Source: Burkholderia sp. GAS332
GTDB lineage: Bacteria > Pseudomonadota > Gammaproteobacteria > Burkholderiales > Burkholderiaceae
Length of the DNA stretch: 64,000 bases
Direction of reading: 5' to 3'
Assembly: GCA_900142905.1 (NCBI GenBank)
Contig: FSRV01000001.1
Location: forward strand, 744,001 to 808,000
Made by a program: the position numbers and the translations under genes. Below are positions 52,831 to 61,619 of the stretch, in pieces. The notes beneath the pieces are model-generated. The model made no database searches. It was given only the letters and a program-made list of their open reading frames with translations, and was not told the origin of the DNA. Each line of letters begins with the position of its first letter. The stretch's first letter is position 1.

Positions 52831-53712
52831 ATGTCGATTCTGATTAACAAAGACACCAAGGTCATCACGCAGGGCATTACCGGCAAGACCGGTCAGTTCC
52901 ATACGCGTGCTTGCCGTGAATATGCAAACGGCCGCGAAGCGTACGTTGCAGGCGTGAACCCGAAGAAGGCCGGCGAAGATTTCGAAGGCATTCCTATCTA
53001 CGCTAGCGTCGCTGAAGCCAAGGCTGAAACGGGCGCGACCGTGTCGGTGATTTACGTTCCGCCGGCAGGCGCTGCTGCTGCGATCTGGGAAGCCGTCGAA
53101 GCCGACCTGGATCTGGCGATCTGTATCACGGAAGGCATTCCTGTCCGTGACATGATCGAGCTCAAGGCACGCATGCGCGCAAAGAACAGCAAGACGCTGC
53201 TGCTCGGACCGAACTGCCCGGGCACGATCACGCCGGACGAGCTGAAGATCGGCATCATGCCGGGTCACATCCACCGCAAGGGTCGCATCGGCGTCGTGTC
53301 GCGTTCGGGCACGCTGACGTACGAAGCAGTCGGCCAATTGACGGCGATCGGCCTTGGCCAATCGTCGGCAGTCGGTATCGGCGGCGATCCGATCAACGGT
53401 CTGAAGCACATCGACGTGATGAAGATGTTCAACGACGATCCGGAAACGGACGCCGTCATCATGATCGGCGAGATCGGTGGTCCGGACGAAGCGAATGCTG
53501 CTGAGTGGATCAAGGACAACATGAAGAAGCCGGTGGTTGGCTTTATCGCCGGTGTTACGGCGCCTCCGGGCAAGCGCATGGGCCACGCTGGCGCGCTGAT
53601 CTCGGGCGGTGCGGACACGGCCGAAGCCAAGCTGGAAATCATGGACGCATGCGGTATCAAGGTCACGAAGAACCCGTCGGAAATGGCGCGTCTTCTGAAG
53701 GCGATGCTGTAA
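52831..53712 (+). CDS. sucD: Succinate-CoA ligase, ADP-forming, alpha subunit
   Basis: 293 residues, matching E. coli SucD (289). It binds CoA and carries the active-site phosphohistidine, His252 in MGHAGALISGGADTAEAK. Opening MSILINKDTKVITQGITGKTG is the family start, preceded by AGAGG at 52820-52824. IMIGEIGGPDEANAAEWI is the conserved tight-turn region. It works as a heterotetramer with SucC. The 127 bp between the two genes show no terminator, so they are one operon. Confidence 0.98.
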   Translation: MSILINKDTKVITQGITGKTGQFHTRACREYANGREAYVAGVNPKKAGEDFEGIPIYASVAEAKAETGATVSVIYVPPAGAAAAIWEAVEADLDLAICITEGIPVRDMIELKARMRAKNSKTLLLGPNCPGTITPDELKIGIMPGHIHRKGRIGVVSRSGTLTYEAVGQLTAIGLGQSSAVGIGGDPINGLKHIDVMKMFNDDPETDAVIMIGEIGGPDEANAAEWIKDNMKKPVVGFIAGVTAPPGKRMGHAGALISGGADTAEAKLEIMDACGIKVTKNPSEMARLLKAML

Positions 53713-53784
53713 ATCGAAATTCGCGCGCAGTCACGGCGCGTTTTTGATACGCTTACGAAATCCTTTCGTGAGCGGGCAGTCTGA

Positions 53785-53817
53785 AAAAGCGGGGGAGGCT
53801 AGACTCCTCCGCTTTTT
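53785..53817 (+). terminator. Rho-independent terminator of sucCD
   Basis: AAAGCGGGGGAG and CTCCTCCGCTTT form a stem, followed by TTTTT on the plus strand. It lies about 75 bp after the sucD stop and 40 bp before terC. Confidence 0.88.
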
Positions 53818-53856
53818 TATTGCCCGCGCGTCCGATTCCTCCCTATTCTTTTGCTC

Positions 53857-54561
53857 ATGCTCGAATTCTTCGCCACGCTCCATTGGGGCGCAGTCATTCA
53901 GATCATCGTCATCGACATCCTGCTGGGTGGCGACAATGCCGTCGTGATCGCGCTTGCCTGCCGCAACCTGCCCCCTGCGCAGCGTACGAAAGGCGTGCTG
54001 TGGGGCACGGCCGGCGCCATCGTGCTGCGCGTGGCGCTGATTGCGTTCGCTGTGGCGTTGCTCGACGTGCCGTTGCTGAAATTCGCCGGCGGCCTGTTGC
54101 TGCTGTGGATCGGTGTGCGTCTGATGGCGCCCGCGCATGACGTCCACGAAAACATCAAGCCGGCCGACAAGCTCATGTCGGCGATCAAGACCATCATCAT
54201 CGCGGACGCAGTGATGAGCCTCGACAATGTAATCGCGATTGCTGGCGCCGCCGAGGCGGCTGATCCGGCGCACCGCCTCGCGCTGGTGATTTTCGGCCTG
54301 GTGGTGAGCATTCCGCTGATCGTCTGGGGCAGCCAGTTGGTGTTGAAGCTGCTCGACCGCTTTCCGATTGTCATTACGCTCGGTGCTGCCTTGCTTGGCT
54401 GGATCGCGGGTGGCCTGATCATCAACGACCCGGCCGGCGACCGTTGGCCGATCCTGGATTCGCCTGTGGCCGAGTACGGCATGAGCATCGCCGGTGCGCT
54501 GTTCGTCGTGATCCTCGGTTATCTGCTCAAGCGCCGCAACGCGAACCGCGCGGCGGCTTAA
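53857..54561 (+). CDS. TerC-family membrane protein (YjbE-like)
   Basis: 234 residues from ATG 53857 (a TTG at 53851 is in frame). There are seven hydrophobic segments. Family motifs IDILLGGDNAVVIALACR and ADAVMSLDNVIAIAGAA carry the acid residues (Asp) that bind metal. TerC/Alx proteins export Mn2+ and adjust intracellular metal during secretion; YjbE is the closest type by these motifs. It is separated from sucCD by a terminator, so it has its own promoter. Confidence 0.9.
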   Translation: MLEFFATLHWGAVIQIIVIDILLGGDNAVVIALACRNLPPAQRTKGVLWGTAGAIVLRVALIAFAVALLDVPLLKFAGGLLLLWIGVRLMAPAHDVHENIKPADKLMSAIKTIIIADAVMSLDNVIAIAGAAEAADPAHRLALVIFGLVVSIPLIVWGSQLVLKLLDRFPIVITLGAALLGWIAGGLIINDPAGDRWPILDSPVAEYGMSIAGALFVVILGYLLKRRNANRAAA

Positions 54562-54762
54562 GCTGAACAACTCAGCCTGAACCGTGGCCGGATGCGCGAC
54601 GGCAACGGTGCGGTGGGCTGAACATGGAACCGCACCCGCACCCGCCATACTGGCGCAACGTTAGCCATTCGGCTGACTGTCTGGAACGAGTACCGCTGGC
54701 TACGATTGGAACGCCTGTCCCCGAGTCGAGGGGCAGGCGTTTTTCGTTTCAGGAGCCTGCCG

Positions 54763-55386
54763 ATGATCGTTACTTTGCCGTACTCCCTTTTTTCACCGTC
54801 CACGCTTTCCCCACGGAACCCGTTTGAACGAGCGCGCTGGACCGCACCGCTCGCACGCGCCTGCCGCCGCTTCGGTTTCGGCTTTACGCTGATCGAGTTG
54901 ATGATCGTGCTGGCGATTGTCGGCGTCATCGCGGCCTATGCGATTCCGGCGTATCAGGACTATCTGGCCCGCAGCCGCGTGGGGGAGGGTCTCTCGCTGG
55001 CCACATCCGCGCGGATCGCGGTGTCCGAAAACGCTGCTAGCGGCAATGCGTTCGGCGGCGGTTATGCGTCGCCGCCTGCCACCCGCAACGTCGAATCCGT
55101 CCACGTCGACGACGACACCGGCCAGATCACCGTCGCCTTCACGACGCGCGTTGCGCCTGCCGGTTCGAACACGCTGACGCTCGTGCCCTCGGTGCCGGAC
55201 AACGCCGACGCACCCACTGCGCGGGTCGCCTTGAGCAAGGGTGCCGTGCTGGGGGGCGCTGTGACCTGGGAATGTTTCGCCGGCGGCAAGACGGCCTCCT
55301 CCTTGCCAGCGCCAGGCGCCGGCCCCGCCCCCGCCGATGCACCATCCTTGCCGTCGAATCTTGCACCACCGGAGTGCCGCGCCTGA
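54763..55386 (+). CDS. Type IV pilin (PilA-like) with unusually long leader
   Basis: 207 residues from ATG 54763. The class III cleavage site and methylation motif [18 protein letters not shown] give mature Phe1 and Glu5, followed by [20 protein letters not shown]. The leader before the cleavage is about 38 residues, far longer than the usual 6-15, so a different start is possible. The C-terminal end carries a Cys pair (ECFAGGKT and PPECRA) with an Ala/Pro/Ser-rich segment, [19 protein letters not shown], between. No other pilus assembly genes are here. The next gene is a PglL-type ligase, suggesting pilin O-glycosylation. Confidence 0.88.
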   Translation: MIVTLPYSLFSPSTLSPRNPFERARWTAPLARACRRFGFGFTLIELMIVLAIVGVIAAYAIPAYQDYLARSRVGEGLSLATSARIAVSENAASGNAFGGGYASPPATRNVESVHVDDDTGQITVAFTTRVAPAGSNTLTLVPSVPDNADAPTARVALSKGAVLGGAVTWECFAGGKTASSLPAPGAGPAPADAPSLPSNLAPPECRA

Positions 55387-55466
55387 GCGGCGACATGAGC
55401 GGTGGCATGAGCGGTGGCGCAAGCAGTGACATAAGCAGTGGCATGAGCCACCGGATGAGTCGCGGC
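55383..55466 (+). repeat. Degenerate 12-bp tandem array over the pilin stop codon
   Basis: Seven units: CTGAGCGGCGAC, ATGAGCGGTGGC twice, GCAAGCAGTGAC, ATAAGCAGTGGC, ATGAGCCACCGG and ATGAGTCGCGGC. The pilin TGA (55384-55386) is in the first unit. In the pilin frame nearly every unit gives a stop; in another frame the array reads Met-Ser-Gly-Gly-like tetrapeptides until a stop after 55480. Confidence 0.8.
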
Positions 55467-55537
55467 TCGAACGTAAAAGGCTGATTTTCCGGATATTTCA
55501 GCCCAGCCGGCGCACAGCAGGAGAATTTTTTTGTATA

Positions 55538-57355
55538 GTGCGCCGGTTGCTGACGCCCTCCGGTTACTCGATGCCCATCCCATTTGCGCGCTACCTGTCT
55601 CTCACCCTGCTGTCTCTTGCGTTGGTGCTGCCTTATGCAGTAGTCGGCCACACGTATCCGATTCCGACCTTTTACGCCGAATTCATGGCGCTCGCGCTGT
55701 ATCTGCTGACGGGCGCGGGTGTTGTTCTGCTCGTATGGACGACCCGGCCGCGCGTGACGTTTGCGTCGCCGGTTGTCGCGCTGGTGCCGTTGCTGTTTGG
55801 GCTCGTGCTGGTGGCGCAATCGGTGCTGCTGCCGGTCTCGCAGCCGTCGATGAACTGGCTCGGCGGCGGTTACCTGCTTGCTGCATTCATGGCAACGCAC
55901 GCCGGCTACGGTTTCACCCGCGTCAAGCTGAATGAAACAGCGCTGCGCTGGGCGGCCGGGGCGTTGATCGTCGGCGGCCTGTTTGCGGTGTTCTGCCAGG
56001 TGATCCAGCTGTTTCACCTCGAAGCACGCGTGTCACCGCTGGTTGTCGCCTATAACGTGACCGTCGAGCGCCGCCCCTTCGGCAATATGGCGCAGGCGAA
56101 CCACCTTGCCACCTATATCTCGTTCGCGATGGCGGGTGCGCTGTTCCTCGTGCAGACGCGTCGCCTTGCCGTCAGTATCTGGCTGCTTGTCTCGGCGATC
56201 TTCGCCGTTGGACTCGCGCTGACCGTGTCGCGCGGGCCCTGGTTGCAAATGGGCGTGATCGTGGTGGCGGGTTTCTGGATGGCCTTCGCGCAAACGCGCA
56301 GTCAACCGCTTCTCCGTCGCAGCAATCGCGAATGGCTGATCCCGATCGTATTGGCGGTCCTGTTCTTTGTCGTCAACGCGTTGATCCGCTGGGCCAACGT
56401 GCACTACCACCTGGAACTCGCTCAGTCCGCGGCGGAACGTTTTAAGGACGCTGGCCAGATCGCGCCGCGCCTTGCGCTGTGGAAGTACGGCTGGACGATG
56501 TTCAAGACGCATCCGCTGCTGGGTGTCGGCTGGGGCGAGTTTCCGAGCTACCAGTTCGAGTACGTGAAATCGCTGGGCGGCGTCGAGATCGCCAACAACT
56601 CGCACGACATCTTCATCGACCTGCTTGCGAAGACGGGTTTAATCGGCCTCGCAATCGTGCTGTTCGGCCTGATCACGTGGCTGGTGCGCGTGGTGCGGGC
56701 GCCGCAGAGCGCCGCCCGCGTGTTCGGCATCGCGCTGATCGGCGTGCTGGTCATGCATGCGCTGGTCGAGTATCCGCAGCAGTACATGTTCTTCCTGCTG
56801 CCGGCGATGTTCGTGTTCGGCCTGCTCGAGACTCGGCCGCTGCGCCTCGTGCCTGGCCGCCTGTCGTTCGGTGTGTTTGCCGCGATCGTGTTCGGCGGTA
56901 TCGCCGCGCTGTATCCGGTGTATCGCGACTACGCGCGCGCCGAGGTGCTGTATTACGGCTCGCGTCCTGCCGAGCAGTATCGTGCGGACCCGTCGTTCCT
57001 GTTCCAGGCGTGGGGCGAGTATGGGATGGCGACCTTGGAGCCGATGAATTCGATGAACCTGCAACACAAGCTCGCCATGCACAAACAGGCGATCGCGCTG
57101 CTGCCGGGTGAAACCGTGCTGCGCCGGTACGCGGTACTGCAGGCGCTGAGCGGCGACACGGCAGGGGCATTCGATACTGTCGAGCGCCTGAAAATCTTTG
57201 CTCAGGAGTTGAAGGACTGGCCGTCGCAGTTGGGCTATCTGTATGAGCTGTGCGACGAGCAGAAGACGCTGATCGGTTTCAAGGCGGAACTGGTCAAGCG
57301 CTATGGCATGCCGCCGAGCGACGTCAATCAGGACGACGACAGCGACGACGATTGA
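55538..57355 (+). CDS. pglL: PglL-type O-oligosaccharyltransferase (Wzy/WaaL superfamily)
   Basis: A 605-residue polytopic inner-membrane protein (ATG 55571 would give 594). It has about 12 hydrophobic segments and a large C-terminal periplasmic domain. The Wzy_C signature is KTHPLLGVGWGEFPSYQFEY plus NNSHDIFIDLLAKTGLIG, with the catalytic His. The C-terminal half (AQSYRAD-type repeats, LLPGETVLRRYAVLQALSGD) matches PglL rather than WaaL. PglL moves oligosaccharides from undecaprenyl carriers to Ser/Thr of pilins and other proteins. It lies right after the pilin gene, the classical PilO/PglL arrangement. The acidic tail is QDDDSDDD. Confidence 0.85.
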   Translation: MRRLLTPSGYSMPIPFARYLSLTLLSLALVLPYAVVGHTYPIPTFYAEFMALALYLLTGAGVVLLVWTTRPRVTFASPVVALVPLLFGLVLVAQSVLLPVSQPSMNWLGGGYLLAAFMATHAGYGFTRVKLNETALRWAAGALIVGGLFAVFCQVIQLFHLEARVSPLVVAYNVTVERRPFGNMAQANHLATYISFAMAGALFLVQTRRLAVSIWLLVSAIFAVGLALTVSRGPWLQMGVIVVAGFWMAFAQTRSQPLLRRSNREWLIPIVLAVLFFVVNALIRWANVHYHLELAQSAAERFKDAGQIAPRLALWKYGWTMFKTHPLLGVGWGEFPSYQFEYVKSLGGVEIANNSHDIFIDLLAKTGLIGLAIVLFGLITWLVRVVRAPQSAARVFGIALIGVLVMHALVEYPQQYMFFLLPAMFVFGLLETRPLRLVPGRLSFGVFAAIVFGGIAALYPVYRDYARAEVLYYGSRPAEQYRADPSFLFQAWGEYGMATLEPMNSMNLQHKLAMHKQAIALLPGETVLRRYAVLQALSGDTAGAFDTVERLKIFAQELKDWPSQLGYLYELCDEQKTLIGFKAELVKRYGMPPSDVNQDDDSDDD

Positions 57356-57386
57356 GCCGCGCTGTCGTTTTGTGGCCTTAGTCTTT

Positions 57387-57426
57387 GCTGTAGCTGTAGC
57401 TGTAGCTGTAGCTGTAGCTGTAGCTG
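57387..57426. repeat. Hexanucleotide microsatellite, about 6.7 copies of GCTGTA
   Basis: Six exact GCTGTA units followed by GCTG. It sits in the short gap between the pglL-like gene (ends 57355) and convergent moaC (57461). Opposite strand reads TACAGC. Slippage-prone, but outside coding sequence. Confidence 0.9.
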
Positions 57427-57460
57427 AAGAGGTGAAGCGGTTTGATGACGCGGACCGTCA

Positions 57461-57937
57461 TCAAGCCGCCACCCAATCCCCCGACTTCCCGCCGTGCTTC
57501 TCCAGCACCTTCACATCCGTGATCGTCATCCCACGATCCACCGCCTTGCACATGTCGTATACCGTCAGCAGTCCGACCTGCACAGCGGTTAGCGCTTCCA
57601 TTTCCACACCCGTGCGTCCCAGCGTTTCCACCTGCACCGTGCAATGCACGCCGGGCAGCGTTTCATCGAGCTCAAAGTCCACTTTCACGCGCGTCAGCGC
57701 GAGCGGATGACATAGCGGGATCAGATCGGCGGTGCGCTTCGAACCTTGAATCGCGGCGATGCGTGCGATGCCGATCACGTCGCCCTTCTTGGCGTTGCCG
57801 TCGCGGATCAGCGCGAAAGTCTCCGGCAGCATGCGAATCGAGCCGCGCGCAATGGCGATGCGCTTGGTCTCTTGCTTGCTGCCGACGTCCACCATATGCG
57901 CCTGGCCGGCGGCGTCGAAATGAGTGAGTTCAGGCAT
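57461..57937 (-). CDS. moaC: Cyclic pyranopterin monophosphate synthase
   Basis: Makes cyclic pyranopterin monophosphate from the MoaA product in molybdopterin synthesis. It has 158 residues, the usual length. Key blocks are [16 protein letters not shown] (with DA before the conserved substrate loop), [19 protein letters not shown], and [23 protein letters not shown], whose DMCKA with Asp and Lys is catalytic. It is convergent with pglL. Sits near no other mo genes. Confidence 0.97.
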   Translation of the reverse strand: MPELTHFDAAGQAHMVDVGSKQETKRIAIARGSIRMLPETFALIRDGNAKKGDVIGIARIAAIQGSKRTADLIPLCHPLALTRVKVDFELDETLPGVHCTVQVETLGRTGVEMEALTAVQVGLLTVYDMCKAVDRGMTITDVKVLEKHGGKSGDWVAA

Positions 57938-58071
57938 CGTTGGGCTCCTTCAGAGGGCGCCTATCATAGCAGCGTGATTGGGCGGGTCGAGATGATTACA
58001 ATTGCCTTGTGCCCGCTATCGTAGTCCGAGCGGCGGGCGTTGCCTTTCGACTTCGTCATACCGATCTCGCG

Positions 58072-59787
58072 ATGCGTTCGAAACGAGTTCTTGCTGCGTT
58101 GTTGTCTGTCGCGCTCGCGGTTCCGCCGGGCGCATTCGCGCAATCGCGCGCCGCTTCGAGTATGAGCCTCGCGCTCAACATGCAGTCGGCGGAACCGCCG
58201 TTGGAAAGCGGCCCGGTCGACACTTTCGCCGACCCCATCGTACCGCCCGACATCGCCAAAGGTGTATTCGGCGTCTATGGCGGCGCGCAGAGCCGCTTCT
58301 CCGGCAACGCCGGCGCGACCACCAGTTGGCGCGCCCCGATCGTCACGCAGCAACTGCCCGACCTCGGCAACGGCGGTTCCGGCTCGCTGACGCCACAAGC
58401 CGAGCGCAAGCTCGGCGAACGCGTGATGCGCGAGTTGCGCCGCGACCCTGACTATCTCGACGACTGGCTGGTGCGCGACTACCTGAACTCGGTCGCCACG
58501 AAACTCTCCGCGGCGGCGAGTGCGCTCTACATCGGTGGCTATCGTCCGGACTTCGAGCTGTTCGCGGTCCGCGACACGCAGATCAACGCCTTCTCGCTGC
58601 CGGGCGGCTTTATCGGCGTGAACACCGGATTGATCGTGACGACGCAAACAGAATCCGAACTCGCCTCCGTGCTCGGCCACGAGATGGGGCACGTTTTGCA
58701 GCGGCACATTTCGCGCATGATCAGCACCGGCGAGCGCAGCAGCTATGCCGCGCTCGCCGGCCTGTTGTTCGGCATTGTGGCGGGCGTGCTCGCGCACAGC
58801 GGCGACCTCGGCAGCGCGATTGCGATCGGCGGCCAGGCCTATGCGGTCGACAACCAGTTGCGTTTCTCACGCTCCGCCGAGCATGAAGCGGACCGTGTCG
58901 GCTTTCTTCTGCTGGCCGGCGCCGGCTACGACCCTTATGCGATGACGACGTTTTTCGGTCGCCTCGATCGCGCGGCGATGAGCGACACGGGCATACCGGC
59001 CTACGCGCGCACCCATCCGCTGACTGGCGAACGGATTGCCGACATGGAGGACCGTGCGCGCCGCGCGCCATACCGGCAACCGCATCAGGCGGCCGAGTAT
59101 GGTTTTGTGCGGGCGAGGGCGCGCTTGCTGCAGGACCGCTCGCGCAGCGAGTACGCGGATGAGATTTCGCGCTTACGCTCCGAAATCGAAGACCGTACCG
59201 CCGTGAACGTCGCCGCGAACTGGTACGGAATAGCGTATGGGCAGATGCTGCTCGAGCGTTACGACGACGCGGCGGCGTCGCTGGCCTCTTCGCGTGCCGC
59301 GTTTGCTGCCAGCGAGCGCGGTGTGGGGGAGCCCATGCGCAGTTCACCGAGCCTCGACGTGCTGGCCGCCGATATCGCGCGACGCGCCGGACGTGATGAC
59401 GAGGCGGCGCGTCTGGCCGAGTTTGCGCAGAAGCGCTGGCCGCAGTCGAACGCTGCCATCGACATGCATATCCAAACCTTGCTGACCTTGAAGCGATTTG
59501 CCGATGCGCAGGCGTTGGCGCTGAAGGAAACGCGCGCGCAACCCGATCAGCCTGCCTGGTGGATGTATCTCGCGCAGGCCAGCGCCGGCAGTGGAGATAC
59601 GTTGACGCAGCATCGCGCGTTGGCCGAGAAATTCGCACTCGAGGGGGCCTGGCCGTCGGCTATCCGGCAACTGAAGGAGGCGCGGGATCTGAAGACGATC
59701 GGCTACTACGATCTCGCTACCGTCGATGCGCGGTTACATGAGATGGAGAGCCGCTATAAAGAGGAGCGGCTCGACGAGAAGGGTTAG
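58072..59787 (+). CDS. M48-family periplasmic metalloprotease with TPR-like C-terminus (BepA/YfgC-like)
   Basis: 571 residues from ATG 58072; the frame is open to 58009. Signal peptide LAALLSVALAVPPGAFAQ. Zinc site His203-Glu204-Met-Gly-His207 in SVLGHEMGHVLQRH, with the third ligand Glu in SAEHEADRVGFLLLAGAG. The C-terminal half carries TPR-like helical repeats (SEYADEISRLRSEIEDRTAV, LASSRAAFAASERG, DEAARLAEFAQKRWP). BepA degrades or folds outer-membrane proteins such as LptD. The architecture matches; the target here is not shown. Confidence 0.9.
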   Translation: MRSKRVLAALLSVALAVPPGAFAQSRAASSMSLALNMQSAEPPLESGPVDTFADPIVPPDIAKGVFGVYGGAQSRFSGNAGATTSWRAPIVTQQLPDLGNGGSGSLTPQAERKLGERVMRELRRDPDYLDDWLVRDYLNSVATKLSAAASALYIGGYRPDFELFAVRDTQINAFSLPGGFIGVNTGLIVTTQTESELASVLGHEMGHVLQRHISRMISTGERSSYAALAGLLFGIVAGVLAHSGDLGSAIAIGGQAYAVDNQLRFSRSAEHEADRVGFLLLAGAGYDPYAMTTFFGRLDRAAMSDTGIPAYARTHPLTGERIADMEDRARRAPYRQPHQAAEYGFVRARARLLQDRSRSEYADEISRLRSEIEDRTAVNVAANWYGIAYGQMLLERYDDAAASLASSRAAFAASERGVGEPMRSSPSLDVLAADIARRAGRDDEAARLAEFAQKRWPQSNAAIDMHIQTLLTLKRFADAQALALKETRAQPDQPAWWMYLAQASAGSGDTLTQHRALAEKFALEGAWPSAIRQLKEARDLKTIGYYDLATVDARLHEMESRYKEERLDEKG

Positions 59788-59860
59788 TGGTGTATGGTCT
59801 TCGCTACCTGACCAGAACGTGGCCCGTGCAAAGGGCTCAAGCAGTCAGCACGCAAAAGCG

Positions 59861-60433
59861 CTAGGCACTCGCCGCCGGACTATCGACAAACCCAAACCGC
59901 GCGGCAACCTCGTCTCGCTGCACGCCCTGCAAGGGCAAAACCACCCCATTGTTCCAGCGAAACGCTCCGCTCATCGAGTCATCGCCCAACGCTGCGTGAT
60001 CAGAAAAGACCTCAAGGTCATGATCGTGCAAAACCGCGACTCTCGGTGGCGTCGAGCTATCGACAAACAGAATCCCACCTTCATCGTCGACAAACACGGC
60101 CGAAGGCTCGAATGCCCCACCAGCCTGGTCAGTCAAGGAAAGCACCCCAGCGGCGTCGGCTGACAACCTCACCACCCACGGCGTATAGCCCAATTCGATA
60201 TATACCCGCTGCGGCCCATTCTGGAAGAACCACTGCCCGCGTTCATCGGCGTCGTAATTCCGATTGATAAACCCGAGCAACGCCTCATGCCGAATCGGCG
60301 TGCCGGGCGCACCGCTGGCCTGAGCGGCTTCATCCCGCATGCGCCAGTTGCCACGGCGGTCCAGCATCAACCATCCAGTGCAACTCGGCACGTTTGGCCA
60401 CTTGGCCAAGGCCTGCTTGACGATGTCATCCAT
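59861..60433 (-). CDS. Conserved protein of the YheT-linked DUF family
   Basis: About 190 residues from ATG 60433 (MDDIVKQALAKWPN); the frame is open to 60466. The centre (CTGWLMLDRRGNWRMRDE, GFINRNYDADERGQWFFQNG, VYIELGYTPWVVRL) is a conserved Burkholderia module that I believe is DUF2946 or a near family, which I state with caution. Its start overlaps the stop of the YheT-like gene by 8 bp, so the two are one operon. The C-terminus (RWNNGVVLPLQGVQRDEVAA) repeats the same fold style. Function unknown. Confidence 0.75.
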   Translation of the reverse strand: MDDIVKQALAKWPNVPSCTGWLMLDRRGNWRMRDEAAQASGAPGTPIRHEALLGFINRNYDADERGQWFFQNGPQRVYIELGYTPWVVRLSADAAGVLSLTDQAGGAFEPSAVFVDDEGGILFVDSSTPPRVAVLHDHDLEVFSDHAALGDDSMSGAFRWNNGVVLPLQGVQRDEVAARFGFVDSPAASA

Positions 60434-61562
60434 GATCGATGTACCGCTCCAGATAGCCGAGCACACGCCGCGACAACCAGTCGATGCGGCCCGGAAACGG
60501 CCCCGTCATAAAACCGGCGTGGCCGCCGTCCTTGGGTTGATCGAGTTCTACCGACGCCGAGACCTCATGCCGCGCGGGTAACGCTTCGGCCGGCAAGAAC
60601 GGGTCGTTGCGGGCGTTCAGCAGCAGTGTCGGTACGGCGATTCCTGGCAGCAATGGCCGCGTGGTCGCGCTGCTCCAGTAATCGTCGGTATCGCGAAAGC
60701 CGTGCAGCGGCGCCGTCACCACGTTGTCGAAGTCGTACATCGTGCGGCTTGCCAGCATCGCGTCGCGGTCGAACAGCCCCGGAAACTGCACCAGCTTTTG
60801 CTCGGCCTTCTGTTTCAGCGTTTTCAGGAAACTGCGCGTGTAGACCATGCCGAAGCCCTGCGACAACATGCGACCGCCGGCATGTACGTCGATCGGCGTC
60901 GAAATTGCCGCGGCGGCCGAGATCACCGGCGACGCATCTTCGCGCCGCTCGCCGAGCCAGCGCAGCAGCACGTTGCCGCCGAGCGACACGCCAGCCGCCA
61001 CGATCGGCCCGCGATGCGTAGCGCGCAAGCGCCGCAGGATCCAGTCCACCTCGTTGCTGTCGGCGAGATGATAGAAGCGCGGCAATAGATTCAGCGGTCC
61101 GCTGCAGCTGCGAAAGTGCGGCACCACGCCGTGCCAGCCGTACTCGCGCGCGGCCGCCATCAAGGTGGCGGCGTAGTGCGACGTGGATCCGCCTTCGAGG
61201 CCGTGAAACAGCACGAACAGCGGAGCGTCGTCTGCGGGAATCCTTGCGGGCGTGGCAGAGGCGAGCGCCGAGGCAGGGTTGCCGTCATGCACCACCCAGT
61301 CGAGATCGATGAAATCGCCATCAGGCGTATTCCAGCGTTCGCGCCGGAACGCGATTGCCGGACGGCGCGCGAACAGCGCCGGGACGATGGTTTGCACATG
61401 CCGGTTCGGCAGCCAGAGCGGCGCGCGGTAGAACATGTCGACGGTGGCCGCGACGGCGGTCGCGGCGCGTGCTGCGCCGGTAGAAGCGGATTTATCGTGC
61501 GTCGTCCAATCCCCCGAAGCGACTTCCTTCGGGGTGGGGGACTTCCTGCGGGGCGTGCTCAT
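60426..61562 (-). CDS. Alpha/beta-hydrolase, YheT family
   Basis: 378 residues. An N-terminal stretch rich in Ala and Thr precedes the fold. Hallmarks are YRAPLWLPNRHVQTIVPALF, PLFVLFHGLEGGSTSHYA (oxyanion), the nucleophile in AAGVSLGGNVLLRWLG, and the His in KDGGHAGFMTGPFPG. YheT proteins are thought to be esterases acting on lipids or short esters; the natural substrate is not settled. It is upstream of the DUF gene with an 8-bp overlap. Confidence 0.9.
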   Translation of the reverse strand: MSTPRRKSPTPKEVASGDWTTHDKSASTGAARAATAVAATVDMFYRAPLWLPNRHVQTIVPALFARRPAIAFRRERWNTPDGDFIDLDWVVHDGNPASALASATPARIPADDAPLFVLFHGLEGGSTSHYAATLMAAAREYGWHGVVPHFRSCSGPLNLLPRFYHLADSNEVDWILRRLRATHRGPIVAAGVSLGGNVLLRWLGERREDASPVISAAAAISTPIDVHAGGRMLSQGFGMVYTRSFLKTLKQKAEQKLVQFPGLFDRDAMLASRTMYDFDNVVTAPLHGFRDTDDYWSSATTRPLLPGIAVPTLLLNARNDPFLPAEALPARHEVSASVELDQPKDGGHAGFMTGPFPGRIDWLSRRVLGYLERYIDHG

Positions 61563-61619
61563 ACCAGCTTCGAAGCAAAAAGGTAAAACCGGTGAAACAG
61601 GCGAAACGCCTGTCAGGCG

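Noticed and set aside
55419..55466. The pilin-end array as an extended coding tail of the pilin
   Set aside because: The pilin frame has stops in nearly every unit; only another frame reads through.
55272..55484. A 70-codon plus-strand ORF ending in the Met-Ser-Gly-Gly tail
   Set aside because: It overlaps the pilin in another frame and has no start signal. Kept only as a frameshift idea in the findings.
57303..57710. ORF with Val-Ala repeats across the GCTGTA tract
   Set aside because: The repeat gives artefactual Val-Ala codons, and the frame overlaps moaC on the other strand.
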